Positions 54,951 to 64,000 of a stretch of 64,000 nt of DNA are shown here, piece after piece (position 1 is the first letter of the stretch; each line of letters begins with the position of its first letter). This DNA is from Pseudomonadota bacterium (GTDB lineage: Bacteria; Pseudomonadota; Gammaproteobacteria; Pseudomonadales; Oleiphilaceae): the NCBI GenBank assembly GCA_002747395.1, contig PDPE01000028.1, positions 95,623-159,622 on the forward strand, written 5' to 3'. The notes beneath the pieces were generated by a model, which saw only the letters and a list, made by a program, of their open reading frames with translations, ran no database searches and was not told the origin of the DNA. The position numbers and the translations under genes were made by a program.

Positions 54951-56615
54951 GTGATTGGCAATATCCATAAGTTTTTTGTTTTCGTGGCTATTTTTACCAC
55001 CATTGCAGGACTGGCTTTTTTGTCCTCACGGGAAAATGTGTTATCCCCTGATAAAACGGCGCTTATTCCCCCCTACTCTTTTTCCGGTTATTCAGACATC
55101 ATTTTTGAAGACGGTACGAGGTACCGGAAAAAAACGCCCTTTACCATAGTCACCGATAAAAGTTTCCGGGTTATCCTGAATCTGGACAACCTTGGAATGA
55201 TAGATAACAAGACCCTGTCCTTTATCACCAAAAATACGACCATTCGCGTCGAAGTGGATGACCTGATAATTTTCCGGCATTTTGGAACAATCAACGACCG
55301 GAAATACGCCCACAGTAACGCCTTCATTCTGGCAGACCTTCCGAAAAGGATAACCAGCAATAACATCACGCTTCATTACGAGAATACCGTTGATTATCCC
55401 TCCGTCTTTGAACTCAAGAATGTAAAAATTGGCAGAAATATCAACCTGATCTCTAATTTATTGTTGTCTGAAAGCATTGTCGATTACGCCCTGCTGATAT
55501 TGATGATCATCATTTTTTCAAGCACGCTGTTCACAGGCAGTTTCTCCAGAGAATCAAGTATCACAAGACAATACTTTTTTTATATTTCTCTATTGTCGCT
55601 TACTCTGTTTTTCTATATTTCCTGCAATATGACGCTGAGCCACTTTATTTTCGGCAAGTACACGGTCTATCTGCATACCATCAGATATACCAGCCTGATG
55701 CTGCTGCCTGTTTTTATGACAAGTGCAATCATGCTCAGGAGTGACCATTGTCTCCCGGCACTGAAAGCCGCCATTGTCGTTGCAACCGCGAACATTGTGA
55801 TTCAGTTCATTTTTGTTTATTCGGATATTCAAACCTTTGCCATGATGGCAAGCTGCACACAAATAGTTATTCTGGCGACACTCGCCCTGATTGCCGTTTC
55901 TCTTTTCGGAGCAAAGAAAACCGGGAGGGGGCGCACCCTGATCACCAGGTTCACCTATCTTCCCCTGCTTGTCGGCATTGCCAGCGAAGCCTTCTGCATG
56001 ACGCAGGAGGACGCCGTTTTTTCCATTGTATTCAAGGTTTGTGTTGCCGTTTTCGGGCTGATTCAATGCTACGATTTCTTCAGTTTTTATAAAACCATGA
56101 CGGAGGAAAGGATAAAGGGGCAAGTGTATCAAAAACTGGCGATCACAGATCAACTCACCGGCATTGGCAATCGCCTGGCATTGTCAGAAAAAAGGATCGA
56201 CTATAGCAGGATGAAAAGTGCCTTTTATATCGTGCTGTTCGATGTCAACAATCTCAAATACATCAATGATGTGTACGGTCATAAATACGGTGACAATATT
56301 ATCAAACTGCTATCGGAATTGCTTGAAAAAGGGTTTGGCCCATCTCACCAACGGGATCTGTTCCGGGTCGGCGGTGACGAGTTTGTCATGATTTATCACG
56401 TACCAAAAAATATCGACCTGGAAAGTCGGCTTTCGGAAATCGCCACCAAATACAAGAACGCCAAACTTGGAGACATAGAGGAGAATCGCTTCGGTGTTTC
56501 CTATGGTTTTTGTTATTGTGATATTCCTGATGGTGATGACTTCGACGAAAAAATGCACCTGGCCGATATCAATATGTATCAACAAAAACAGGCGACCAAA
56601 CAAACCACAGAGTAA
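54951..56615 (+). CDS. Membrane diguanylate cyclase (7TM-type sensor + GGDEF)
   Basis: 554 aa. One N-terminal helix (residues ~7-25), a periplasmic domain (~30-170), a block of about seven membrane helices (~178-375), then a GGDEF domain (~395-545). The active site is RVGGDEF near residue 472, and the nucleotide motif DQLTGIGNRLAL starts the domain, so c-di-GMP synthesis is expected. The N-terminal part resembles 7TMR-DISM sensors. No RxxD inhibitory site is obvious five residues before GGDEF. GTG 54951 has AGGA upstream. The opposing activity is encoded by the HD-GYP gene at 10.4 kb. Confidence 0.86.
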   Translation: MIGNIHKFFVFVAIFTTIAGLAFLSSRENVLSPDKTALIPPYSFSGYSDIIFEDGTRYRKKTPFTIVTDKSFRVILNLDNLGMIDNKTLSFITKNTTIRVEVDDLIIFRHFGTINDRKYAHSNAFILADLPKRITSNNITLHYENTVDYPSVFELKNVKIGRNINLISNLLLSESIVDYALLILMIIIFSSTLFTGSFSRESSITRQYFFYISLLSLTLFFYISCNMTLSHFIFGKYTVYLHTIRYTSLMLLPVFMTSAIMLRSDHCLPALKAAIVVATANIVIQFIFVYSDIQTFAMMASCTQIVILATLALIAVSLFGAKKTGRGRTLITRFTYLPLLVGIASEAFCMTQEDAVFSIVFKVCVAVFGLIQCYDFFSFYKTMTEERIKGQVYQKLAITDQLTGIGNRLALSEKRIDYSRMKSAFYIVLFDVNNLKYINDVYGHKYGDNIIKLLSELLEKGFGPSHQRDLFRVGGDEFVMIYHVPKNIDLESRLSEIATKYKNAKLGDIEENRFGVSYGFCYCDIPDGDDFDEKMHLADINMYQQKQATKQTTE

Positions 56616-56653
56616 AAGAGTAAAACAGCCGATTACAGCCGTAACAGACAGAA

Positions 56654-57718
56654 TCAGCTGCCGGTACTACCGACCTGCTTTATTACCCTTTCAGGAACAC
56701 CGGGTACTACGACGTCTCCATTGATGATTTCACGCTCCCAGGCATGAATAATACGAGACCATTCTGTTTTCAGGTTGGGGTTATTTTCAGGCAGACCCAC
56801 TCCATTGTCTTTCAGCGAATAAACAATATTTCCGCCCTGAAAATCGCCATTAGCTACCCGCGAAAGCACATCGTAGACCGCGACATCCACTTTTTTCAAC
56901 ATGCTGGTTAAAATAACCGAATTTTTCCCGTCATAGATACCATCTTCGTATTGATCACGGTCAACGCCAACAACAAAGGCCTTGCCTCCTTTCAGGGCTC
57001 GCGCCTTTGCTTCCTTGATGACTCCAATCCCGGTGCCACCGGCCACACTAAAAATACCGCACACACCGAAATCATACATATTACCAGCGAATCGCTGCCC
57101 CTTGGGAGGGTTGGAAAAATCCCCGACATATTCCCGAAAGACCTTGAGTGCAGGATCCACCGCCCTGACCCCGGCTTCAAACCCCGCCTCGAATTCTCTG
57201 ATCACTACATGATCAAAGCCACCGATAAACCCCAGTTTATTACATTTTATATCTCGCGCTTTCAACGCTGCAGCCAATCCCACCAGAAAGGCCCCTTCAT
57301 GGTTGGCAAAGGTCGCACTGGCAACATTACCGACCACATTGGAGACAGCATCAATCAGCAGAAATTTCTGCTTTGGATACTTCCGCGCAACAACATTGAT
57401 GGATTCAGCGAAAGAAAAACCGGTAGCAATAACAAGGTCGGGGTGCCTGTCAGCCAGGTTGGCCAGATTTAAAACCGACGCCTCCAGTGAGACTTGTGAT
57501 GGCTGATAAACATAGTTTTTTTCAGGAAGGTGGTTGTCTCTGGCCCATCGGCGAATTCCTTCCCAGGTACTCTGGTTGAAACTTTTATCATCGATACTGC
57601 TATAATTGCCCAGCATGGCGACGCGTATTTCATTTTTTATCTCTTCCTTCCCCCCGCAGGAAAGAAGCAGGAAACACAAGGCCGCGCAAAAGCACCCCGT
57701 AACTGTTTTATTTATCAC
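56654..57718 (-). CDS. BMP-family (BmpA/Med-like) binding lipoprotein
   Basis: 354 aa. A lipoprotein signal ends in FLLLSCGGKEE, with Cys as the lipidated residue. The body has IRVAMLGNYSSIDDKSFNQS, FLIDAVSNVVGNVASATFAN and FSVAGGTGIGVI, as in BMP-type ABC transporter binding proteins for nucleosides. No ABC permease genes are adjacent, so it is an orphan. GTG 57718 with a G-run at the right distance starts the signal peptide; ATG at 57766 would place it inside the chain. Confidence 0.85.
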   Translation of the reverse strand: MINKTVTGCFCAALCFLLLSCGGKEEIKNEIRVAMLGNYSSIDDKSFNQSTWEGIRRWARDNHLPEKNYVYQPSQVSLEASVLNLANLADRHPDLVIATGFSFAESINVVARKYPKQKFLLIDAVSNVVGNVASATFANHEGAFLVGLAAALKARDIKCNKLGFIGGFDHVVIREFEAGFEAGVRAVDPALKVFREYVGDFSNPPKGQRFAGNMYDFGVCGIFSVAGGTGIGVIKEAKARALKGGKAFVVGVDRDQYEDGIYDGKNSVILTSMLKKVDVAVYDVLSRVANGDFQGGNIVYSLKDNGVGLPENNPNLKTEWSRIIHAWEREIINGDVVVPGVPERVIKQVGSTGS

Positions 57719-57881
57719 AAGCTGCCCCCCCGACACAGGTTTACTGCAAACACCGCGGCCAACCATTCATGGAACCGACATGGAACCGATAGCAACAACC
57801 AAATGCTGCATTTAAATCCGGTATTTTTTACCTTTTTCAACGCCTCATTCAATCGGCGCACTTACTATCATAGGAGGTTAT

Positions 57882-58103
57882 TTGGCAGCTGCAAAAACGT
57901 CATGCCAATTTGTACAAAAAGCTGCAAAAAAGATCATAAAAACAAAAAAACAGCAAGGAAAAAAACAGGCCTGGGCAGCGGGTGTCTGGCATTGCGGCGC
58001 GAGGGATAAGGCGTGTTGGCGTAACCTTGCCAGTATCCAGCGTTCAGGTCGTGTAAGTGTTTTAGCCTCTTTTTTTGAACTATTCGGGTTAACCGAACCT
58101 TGA
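57882..58103 (+). CDS. Candidate small basic protein
   Basis: 73 aa. A perfect AGGAGG (57872-57877) precedes the TTG start. The N-terminal half is Lys/Ala-rich (KKIIKTKKQQGKKQ), the rest unremarkable; it overlaps the end of mtnA by 15 bp on the other strand. It might be a small nucleic-acid-binding protein or a chance frame. Otherwise the 370-bp gap between the BMP gene and mtnA shows only a short AGCTGCAAAAA repeat. Confidence 0.3.
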   Translation: MAAAKTSCQFVQKAAKKIIKTKKQQGKKQAWAAGVWHCGARDKACWRNLASIQRSGRVSVLASFFELFGLTEP

Positions 58104-59327
58104 CCTGATTCCCTCACCAAATGGTGCAGCAATCACACCCGATTCGGTAATGATCCCGTCTATCAGTTCTGCGGGAGTGACATCAAATACCGGGTTACAG
58201 ATTTCTACCCCTGGCAGGGAAATCCACTTCCCCTGCAGTGACAATATTTCTTTGGCCTCGCGCTCCTCGATGGGAATCAAATCACCGTGCAGCATATCAG
58301 GGTCGATGGTAGACAGGGGAGCCGCCACATAGAAGCTGATTCCGTGATATTTTGCCAATACCGCCAGACTGCAGGTGCCGATTTTATTGGCAACATCACC
58401 ATTGGCGGTAATTCGGTCGGCACCCACAATCACACAATCCACCCTGCCGCTTTTCATTAGGTGCGCTGCCGCCGAATCCACATTCAGCGTCACCGGAATA
58501 CCATCCTGCGTCAACTCCCACACGGTAAGCCGCGCACCCTGCAACCAGGGGCGGGTTTCATCGGCATAGACCATGCCCAGCCTGTCTTCCGCAGCCAGGG
58601 AGCGCACCACACCCAGCGCCGTACCAAAACCACCCGTTGCCAATGAACCCGTATTGCAATGGGTCAATACATTGACTGGCCTGTCAATACCTCTGGCCGC
58701 AAGCCGGGCAGAAATAAAAGCTGCCCCTTCCCGCCCCATTCGTACATTGCCGGCAATATCATCCTGATGGATTGTTATCGCCAGTTTTGCAAGCTGTTCA
58801 AACGCCTCATCCCGGGTCAGTTCCGGCAACAGATTCCGGCATTGCTCCAATGCCCGGAACAAATTGACGGCCGTCGGGCGGGTGGCGGCGAGAATATCGA
58901 TATCAGCTTCGATTCGGGCACGCCATTCACTGGCAAGCTGGCGGTTTCTTTTGGCTGAAAGTGCCACTCCGTAGGCTGCGGCAATACCAATGGCCGGAGC
59001 ACCGCGCACGACCATTTTGGTTATCGAGTCCGCCACCTGCCTGGTGTCGATGCACTTGATATATCGTTTTTCACCGGGCAACACGCGCTGATCCAGCAAT
59101 TCAAGACAGCCCTCATCCCGCCAGCGAACAGGTACCACAGTTGACCCGTAGCTTACACCTTGCAAACACTCGGCTATCCCGTTATCACAGTCCGGTTTGC
59201 GGCGGTCATGGCTACGACGATCATGGCTGCGGCGGTCATGGTCACGGCGTTCACGAACGCGACGCTCACGTCTGCTGTTTTCATGGCTGCCGCTTTTATG
59301 GTTACTGCTATCGGAGGTGTCGACCAT
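58089..59327 (-). CDS. mtnA: Methylthioribose-1-phosphate isomerase with Arg/His-rich N-terminal extension
   Basis: 412 aa against ~345-360 for the family. It converts 5-methylthioribose 1-phosphate to 5-methylthioribulose 1-phosphate in methionine salvage. Catalytic motifs are LTHCNTGSLATGG (Cys) and VGADRITANGDVANKIGT (Asp); the core begins near ECLQGVSYGSTVVPVRW. Residues ~18-45 are Arg/His/Asp-rich with HDRRS repeats, coded by short tandem repeats. AAGGGA precedes ATG 59327. Another start downstream of the repeats is possible but has no clear ribosome binding site. Divergent from mtaD. Confidence 0.88.
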   Translation of the reverse strand: MVDTSDSSNHKSGSHENSRRERRVRERRDHDRRSHDRRSHDRRKPDCDNGIAECLQGVSYGSTVVPVRWRDEGCLELLDQRVLPGEKRYIKCIDTRQVADSITKMVVRGAPAIGIAAAYGVALSAKRNRQLASEWRARIEADIDILAATRPTAVNLFRALEQCRNLLPELTRDEAFEQLAKLAITIHQDDIAGNVRMGREGAAFISARLAARGIDRPVNVLTHCNTGSLATGGFGTALGVVRSLAAEDRLGMVYADETRPWLQGARLTVWELTQDGIPVTLNVDSAAAHLMKSGRVDCVIVGADRITANGDVANKIGTCSLAVLAKYHGISFYVAAPLSTIDPDMLHGDLIPIEEREAKEILSLQGKWISLPGVEICNPVFDVTPAELIDGIITESGVIAAPFGEGIRSRFG

Positions 59328-59517
59328 ATAAACCATTTCCCTTGTTAATTGTTGACCCGAACGAATCACGGTTTTCTAACAGAACGATAAGCGGTACAAT
59401 CCCGAACTGGCAGATTCCACTTGTGTTGTGTGCCTGTGTTGTGTGGAGCCAGCGCAAGGGCGCATTCTAACCATAAAACTCAGGGCAGGAAATACCAATA
59501 GACAGGAAACACCTAAA

Positions 59518-60867
59518 ATGAGCCCACACTCAAACGACACCCAAAACGTCGATACTCTTATTGAGCCAAAGTGGATAGTAACCATGGACGCCAACGAACG
59601 TGTTCTGGAGAACCACACGATTGCCATATCGGGCTCGACTATCGTGGATATTTTGCCCTCTGACGAGGCTGACAGAAAATATACCAGCCAGCATCATTTC
59701 AAACTTGGCGAGCACGCAGCCTGCCCCGGCCTGATTAACGCCCACGGCCACGCCGCCATGAACCTGTTCAAGGGGATGGCAGACGACCTCGGCCTGATGG
59801 ACTGGTTAAACCACCATATCTGGCCTGCCGAGGCAAAATTTGTCGACCCCGAATTTGTTCACGATGGCACCCTGCTTGCCATTGCGGAAATGCTGCGCTC
59901 AGGTACGACTTTTTTCAGTGACATGTATTTTTTCCCCGACATGGCCGCAGAAGTGGCTTACCAGCACCGTATCAGAACACAAGTCTGCTTTCCTGTTCTC
60001 GACTTTCCGACTCAATGGGCATCCGGGCCGGATGAGTATATTCACAAGGGCATCCGGCTACACGACCAGTACAAGGGCAATGACTTTGTGCATGTCGCCT
60101 TTGGGCCGCACGCTCCATACACTGTCTCCGACGCGCCATTAAAAAAAGTGGGCACACTGGCAAAACAGTTGGACTGTAAAGTTCAAATACACATGCATGA
60201 AACGGCATTCGAAGTCGAAGAGGCTCTCGTCAACTCAAAACAGCGACCATTGGCACGCATGCATGAACTGGGGCTGACCTCCATCGACTTGCAGTGCGTG
60301 CATATGACTCAGGTTGACGAAAAAGACATTGAGACTCTGGCCTCTACCGGCACCCATGTCATCCACTGCCCCGAATCAAACCTGAAGCTGGCCAGCGGCT
60401 TTTGCCCGATCAGCCGGCTTATGGCCTCCGGCATCAACGTTGCCCTGGGTACGGACGGCTCGTCCAGCAACAATAACCTGGATATGTTTGAAGAACTCCA
60501 TACCGCCGCACTGTTGGGCAAGGCGGTCGCCAGGGATGCCACGGCGGTCAAGGCAATGGACGCACTGAAAATGGCCACCATCAATGGCGCAAAGGCGCTC
60601 GGAGTCGATGCCTTTACCGGCTCGTTGGAAACGGGAAAATGGGCTGATATCATCGTGGTGGATTTCAGTCAGCTTGAACACCAGCCTGTCTATGATCCGG
60701 TCTCTCACCTGGTATACTGCACCTCGGGCAAGGATGTCTCCCACAGCTGGATCGGCGGCGTACAGCACCTGCACAACAAAAAACTGACCATGATCGATAC
60801 GGTTCACCTGAAAATGAAAGCCCGGCAATGGGCCAGAAAAATCAGGGGCGAATCCGACCAAGGATGA
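59518..60867 (+). CDS. mtaD: 5-methylthioadenosine/S-adenosylhomocysteine deaminase-type amidohydrolase
   Basis: 449 aa amidohydrolase (TRZ/ATZ family). Metal ligands: [19 protein letters not shown] near residue 78, [12 protein letters not shown] near residue 225, and the Asp in [17 protein letters not shown] near residue 317. In pseudomonads this gene beside mtnA deaminates methylthioadenosine. AGGA lies ~11 nt before ATG 59518. It stops 4 bp before ubiG, so an mtaD-ubiG-mupP-yciK operon is likely. Confidence 0.88.
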   Translation: MSPHSNDTQNVDTLIEPKWIVTMDANERVLENHTIAISGSTIVDILPSDEADRKYTSQHHFKLGEHAACPGLINAHGHAAMNLFKGMADDLGLMDWLNHHIWPAEAKFVDPEFVHDGTLLAIAEMLRSGTTFFSDMYFFPDMAAEVAYQHRIRTQVCFPVLDFPTQWASGPDEYIHKGIRLHDQYKGNDFVHVAFGPHAPYTVSDAPLKKVGTLAKQLDCKVQIHMHETAFEVEEALVNSKQRPLARMHELGLTSIDLQCVHMTQVDEKDIETLASTGTHVIHCPESNLKLASGFCPISRLMASGINVALGTDGSSSNNNLDMFEELHTAALLGKAVARDATAVKAMDALKMATINGAKALGVDAFTGSLETGKWADIIVVDFSQLEHQPVYDPVSHLVYCTSGKDVSHSWIGGVQHLHNKKLTMIDTVHLKMKARQWARKIRGESDQG

Positions 60868-60871
60868 ATAC

Positions 60872-61594
60872 ATGAATGAAACACCCGTTCAACAAACAAA
60901 TGTCAATGTCGACCCCGCCGAAGTTGAAAAGTTCGAACAACTGGCCAGTCGATGGTGGAACAGGGAGGGCGAGTTCAAACCCCTGCACGAAATCAACCCG
61001 TTGCGGCTCAACTATATTGATGAACGCTCCCCTCTCCCGGGCAAACAGGTGCTGGATGTAGGCTGTGGTGGCGGTATTCTGTCCGAAGGACTCTGTATTC
61101 GGGGGGCTTGTGTCACAGGCATCGATATGGGAGAAGCCCCGCTTGCTGTTGCAAAACAACACAGCCAGGAATCCGGCCTGTCCGTTGACTACCTGCACAC
61201 AACGGCAGAACAGCACGCTCAAACACACCGGGGGCACTACGACATCGTCACCTGCCTTGAAATGCTCGAGCATGTACCCGACCCGGGCTCGGTGATTCAG
61301 GCCTGCGCCGATATGCTCAAACCGGGGGGAAGCCTGTTTTTGTCGACAATAAACCGCAACCCGAAGTCCTTTCTGTTCGCCATAGTGGGTGCAGAGCACA
61401 TTCTGAAACTGCTGCCCAAAGGCACGCATGACTTTAAAAAGATGATTCGGCCCTCCGAACTGGCCGCCCATGTGCGAAAGGCTCACCTGGAAGTAAAAGA
61501 CATCACCGGCATGGTATACAACCCCCTCACCAGACACTACAGGTTAAGCCATGATGTAGACGTCAACTACCTGATGCATACGGTCAGGCCATGA
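60872..61594 (+). CDS. ubiG: Ubiquinone biosynthesis O-methyltransferase
   Basis: 240 aa. SAM-binding motif [20 protein letters not shown] near residue 61, then [16 protein letters not shown] and [20 protein letters not shown], all as in UbiG. It carries out both O-methylations of ubiquinone synthesis. Its stop overlaps the mupP start by 4 nt (ATGA). Confidence 0.96.
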   Translation: MNETPVQQTNVNVDPAEVEKFEQLASRWWNREGEFKPLHEINPLRLNYIDERSPLPGKQVLDVGCGGGILSEGLCIRGACVTGIDMGEAPLAVAKQHSQESGLSVDYLHTTAEQHAQTHRGHYDIVTCLEMLEHVPDPGSVIQACADMLKPGGSLFLSTINRNPKSFLFAIVGAEHILKLLPKGTHDFKKMIRPSELAAHVRKAHLEVKDITGMVYNPLTRHYRLSHDVDVNYLMHTVRP

Positions 61595-62265
61595 CAACAG
61601 TCAAAGCGGTATTATTTGACCTCGACGGAACACTGGTTGATACAGCCCCCGACTTTGTATTTGTCGTCAACGAACAGAGAGCCAGGCATGGCCTGGCAGC
61701 ACTGGACGACTCAGGCATTCGAAACGCTGTTTCAAATGGAGCCAGGGCACTCATTCAGCTGTCATTCGGGCTGAGTGCGGAGGAGGAAGGATTTGCTCCA
61801 CTACTTGATGAATTGCTGGAACTGTATCTGAGCGAACTGGCAGTCCGGTCCTGCCTGTTCGACGGAATGGAAGCGGTTTTGTCCGAGTTGGAAAGCAGAC
61901 ACATTCCCTGGGGGATTGTCACCAACAAGCCCCGGCGTTTTACACAACCCTTGCTGAAAGGTCTTGGTCTTGACCGGCGATGTGCTGTCACTGTTTGCCC
62001 TGACGATGTCACCAATACCAAACCCGACCCCGAGCCCTTGTTTCTGGCCTGTAGCAAGATAAAGGTAACACCGCAATCCACAGTCTACGTCGGCGATCAT
62101 GCCAGGGATATTCAGGCAGGAAAAAATGCCGGAATGCGCACCATTGCGGCCGCCTATGGTTATATCTCCAGCCCCGAAGAAGCAAGGCAATGGCACGCGG
62201 ATCATAGCGTCAACCATCCACTGGAAATCACAGATTATCTGCCCGAGGAATCCTCACATGTATAA
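61591..62265 (+). CDS. mupP: N-acetylmuramic acid 6-phosphate phosphatase (HAD family)
   Basis: 224 aa. HAD motifs: [15 protein letters not shown] (nucleophile DxD), VTNKPRRFT, and [16 protein letters not shown]. The place between ubiG and yciK is that of MupP in pseudomonads, which recycles peptidoglycan sugar by dephosphorylating MurNAc-6P; a Gph-like phosphoglycolate phosphatase is the alternative. The ATG overlaps the ubiG stop, and its own stop overlaps the yciK start. Confidence 0.88.
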   Translation: MTTVKAVLFDLDGTLVDTAPDFVFVVNEQRARHGLAALDDSGIRNAVSNGARALIQLSFGLSAEEEGFAPLLDELLELYLSELAVRSCLFDGMEAVLSELESRHIPWGIVTNKPRRFTQPLLKGLGLDRRCAVTVCPDDVTNTKPDPEPLFLACSKIKVTPQSTVYVGDHARDIQAGKNAGMRTIAAAYGYISSPEEARQWHADHSVNHPLEITDYLPEESSHV

Positions 62266-63025
62266 CTACGATGCCCCTGACCATTTGCTCACCGACAAAA
62301 TCGTGCTGGTTACCGGTGCAGGCGATGGCATTGGCAAGGCTCTCGCCAAATGCTACGCAGCAAAGGGGGCAACAGTCATATTGCTGGGCAAAACGCTCAG
62401 GAAGCTGGAAGAAGTGTACGATGAAATTGAAGCCGCCGGTCACCCCAGGCCCGCTATCGCCCCCCTCAATCTGGAAGTAGCCACAGACAAGGACTATGAA
62501 GAACTGGCCAACATGATCCGGAATGAATTTGATCGACTGGATGGAATCGTGCACAACGCGGGTATACTCGGAACCAGAACCCCGATTCAGCACTACAGTA
62601 CGGAAATCTGGTTGAAGGTCATGCAGATCAATGTCAATGCCCCGTTCCAGCTCACCAGGGCATTGCTTCCCCTGCTTGGCAAGTCTGCCAGTGCGTCGAT
62701 TATTTTCACTTCTTCCAGTGTCGGGCGGAAGGGCCGGGCTTACTGGGGGGCTTACTCGGTATCCAAGTTTGCAATCGAAGGGCTCATGCAGATACTGGCC
62801 GATGAACTGGATGACAAGCACAGCAATATCCGGGTGAACAGTGTCAACCCGGGTGGAACGAGAACCAATATGCGCGCCAGCGCCTATCCGGCTGAAAACC
62901 CGACCAATAATCCATTGCCTGAAGAAATTATGCCCGTCTTCCTTTACCTCATGGGGAACGACAGTGAAGGTGTTACGGGCCAGGCTTTCAATGCACAGCA
63001 GGTGACACATGAAACCAACAGTTAA
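62258..63025 (+). CDS. yciK: YciK-type short-chain dehydrogenase
   Basis: 255 aa. The NAD(P) motif VLVTGAGDGIGKALAKCYAA, the NAG motif VHNAGILGTRTPI, and the catalytic YSVSKFA with SSSVGRKGRAYWGA upstream place it in the YciK group of SDRs. Substrate is not established. ATG 62258 overlaps the mupP stop by 8 nt. Confidence 0.92.
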   Translation: MYNYDAPDHLLTDKIVLVTGAGDGIGKALAKCYAAKGATVILLGKTLRKLEEVYDEIEAAGHPRPAIAPLNLEVATDKDYEELANMIRNEFDRLDGIVHNAGILGTRTPIQHYSTEIWLKVMQINVNAPFQLTRALLPLLGKSASASIIFTSSSVGRKGRAYWGAYSVSKFAIEGLMQILADELDDKHSNIRVNSVNPGGTRTNMRASAYPAENPTNNPLPEEIMPVFLYLMGNDSEGVTGQAFNAQQVTHETNS

Positions 63026-63713
63026 AAACCGATTCTTTCTCTTTGCCCTGTTTTCCATCGCGGTTCTGGCCGGATGCAGTAACGATCTGAACTTTAAGGT
63101 CGAGTACCAGGACGGACAAGGTTTGAAAAAAGGCGATTCGGTTGTTTATGGCGATGAAAAAATTGGCGCAGTGTCAGACGTCAACTATACTGACCAGGGA
63201 AAAATAAGGGTTGACGTGGTTGTTCTGGAGAAATACCGGAATCTGGCCAGGCAATCGGCCCTGTTCTATATCAGCGACAGCAAAGGCACCGACGCCAAAG
63301 TGATCGAGCTGGTTACCGGTCAGTCCGATCAGGCCGAACAAGCCTTGCCTATTGCAGAAGGCCAGATAATTCAAGGGAATACAAGAGTCAGTGGCCTGAC
63401 CCAAAAGCTGCAAAACCGGTTCGGCCAGGCACTGCAATCGTTTTCCGAAGACATGCAAAACCAGTGGCAAGAATGGAAAAGTGGAACAATAGACAAACAG
63501 GTCGATCAGTTGGAAAAAGGGCTGGATCGAATTCTGAAAGACATTGAAAACCTCGGTAAAAACACACGCGACCAGATTAAAACCGAACTGCTGCCCATGA
63601 TAAACCGGCAAATAGAGGCACTTCGACGGCACCTGGAAGAACTGGGCAGAGAGAAGGATATCGACAGTATCGATAAAAAAATGGAAGAAATAAAAGGATA
63701 CATCGAGGCCTGA
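63009..63713 (+). CDS. MCE/MlaD-domain lipoprotein
   Basis: 234 aa. A lipoprotein signal (FALFSIAVLAGCSND) anchors one MCE domain (FKVEYQDGQGLKKGDSVVYG to LFYISDSKG, residues ~28-90) followed by a long helical C-terminal part with coiled coil (residues ~130-230). MCE proteins ferry lipids across the envelope. This single-domain lipoprotein lacks the MlaE/F partners here. It overlaps yciK by 17 nt, so it belongs to the same operon. Confidence 0.82.
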   Translation: MKPTVKNRFFLFALFSIAVLAGCSNDLNFKVEYQDGQGLKKGDSVVYGDEKIGAVSDVNYTDQGKIRVDVVVLEKYRNLARQSALFYISDSKGTDAKVIELVTGQSDQAEQALPIAEGQIIQGNTRVSGLTQKLQNRFGQALQSFSEDMQNQWQEWKSGTIDKQVDQLEKGLDRILKDIENLGKNTRDQIKTELLPMINRQIEALRRHLEELGREKDIDSIDKKMEEIKGYIEA

Positions 63714-63714
63714 A

Positions 63715-63735
63715 CGGGCGATTTCCTTTCGCCCG
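63715..63735 (+). terminator. Hairpin after the MCE lipoprotein gene
   Basis: CGGGCGA (63715-63721) pairs with TCGCCCG (63729-63735), 7-nt loop, directly after the stop. No U-run, so it may be only a partial terminator. Confidence 0.4.
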
Positions 63736-63787
63736 GGTGGCAAATTCGATTCGGATTGAACGGCAAACAAAGCAGCAGGAAGTAGTC

Positions 63788-64000
63788 ATGTTTTGGAAAA
63801 AAAAGGAATCTGTATCTCGGGCCAGGGTATTTTCGATCATCAGGATATCCGGTAAGGATTTATCGGTAGCGAACTATGACGAATTAAATCTCGATGGTGG
63901 TGTGAGTCTGGCGATGGCATTCGTGCCGCCATCACATAATTTTTCTTCAGTTGTGAAGCAGCTTGAGAAGCATCTCTCATTCGCAAAAAACAGACTCATT
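63788..64000 (+). CDS. FIST-like sensory protein (partial)
   Basis: Only the first 71 residues are inside the window. AGCAGGA precedes the ATG. The stretch LDGGVSLAMAFVPPSHNFSS near residues 35-54 resembles the N-terminus of FIST-type sensor proteins, which in this group are sometimes fused to chemotaxis signalling domains. The rest lies beyond the right edge, so the identity is tentative. Confidence 0.5.
   Translation, partial: MFWKKKESVSRARVFSIIRISGKDLSVANYDELNLDGGVSLAMAFVPPSHNFSSVVKQLEKHLSFAKNRLI

Overview
The window looks like chromosomal DNA of a gammaproteobacterium of the Oceanospirillales/Pseudomonadales type. The right end carries mtnA and mtaD followed by ubiG-mupP-yciK, an order I know from Pseudomonas and relatives. 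NhaD, DUF342/FapA, HD-GYP and GGDEF proteins also fit a flexible marine or host-associated lifestyle. Base composition looks near 50% GC by eye. No rRNA, tRNA, CRISPR array, transposase or integrase was seen.

Layout. 1-2.8 kb is the edge of a defence island: the N-terminal half of a DUF3375 protein (JetA of type I Wadjet; the rest lies off the left edge), a divergent WYL regulator, a small ORF, and a broken Abi_2 (AbiD/AbiF-like) gene preceded by a foldable segment. 2.8-15 kb holds housekeeping and accessory genes: NhaD antiporter, a PRPP synthetase paralogue, an RND/MMPL exporter, an all-alpha unknown, glgC, an HD-GYP phosphodiesterase, a possible orphan small RNA and pyruvate phosphate dikinase. 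15.3-21.3 kb is a DUF1800/DUF1501 pair whose DUF1800 partner carries ten tandem beta modules. A membrane-anchored TAXI binding protein and a FapA/DUF342 protein follow.

24.9-33.9 kb is the most interesting region: an eight-gene leftward operon plus one divergent gene encoding an amphi-Trp protein, a metallophosphoesterase, two histidine phosphatases (one fused to NUDIX), an HprK-like kinase, an ATP-grasp enzyme, a PhoU-APH kinase fusion, a second NUDIX hydrolase and a CofD-like protein. This matches what NCBI family names call the GAK system, whose function is, to my knowledge, not established. The mix of kinases and phosphate- or pyrophosphate-removing enzymes suggests turnover of a phosphorylated small molecule or polymer.

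34-39.2 kb encodes two large repeat-bearing proteins: a Ser/Asn-repeat Ca-binding-like protein, and a DNRLRE/Ig protein with a recent internal duplication. 39.4-50.9 kb is a series of single enzymes: alarmone-type HD hydrolase, M50 protease, LOG-family protein, patatin, photolyase, SDR, PfkB kinase, topoisomerase III and acyl-CoA dehydrogenase. 51-54.6 kb holds three acidic proteins without signal peptides (one RTX) around a sirtuin, possibly secreted substrates. 55-58 kb carries a membrane GGDEF protein and a BMP-family lipoprotein. 58-64 kb carries methylthioadenosine salvage, ubiquinone synthesis, MurNAc-6P phosphatase, YciK, an MCE-domain lipoprotein and the start of a FIST-like protein.

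Genes were read by eye from translations and motifs. No database search was run, so family names rest on recognisable motifs and start sites on visible ribosome binding sites.
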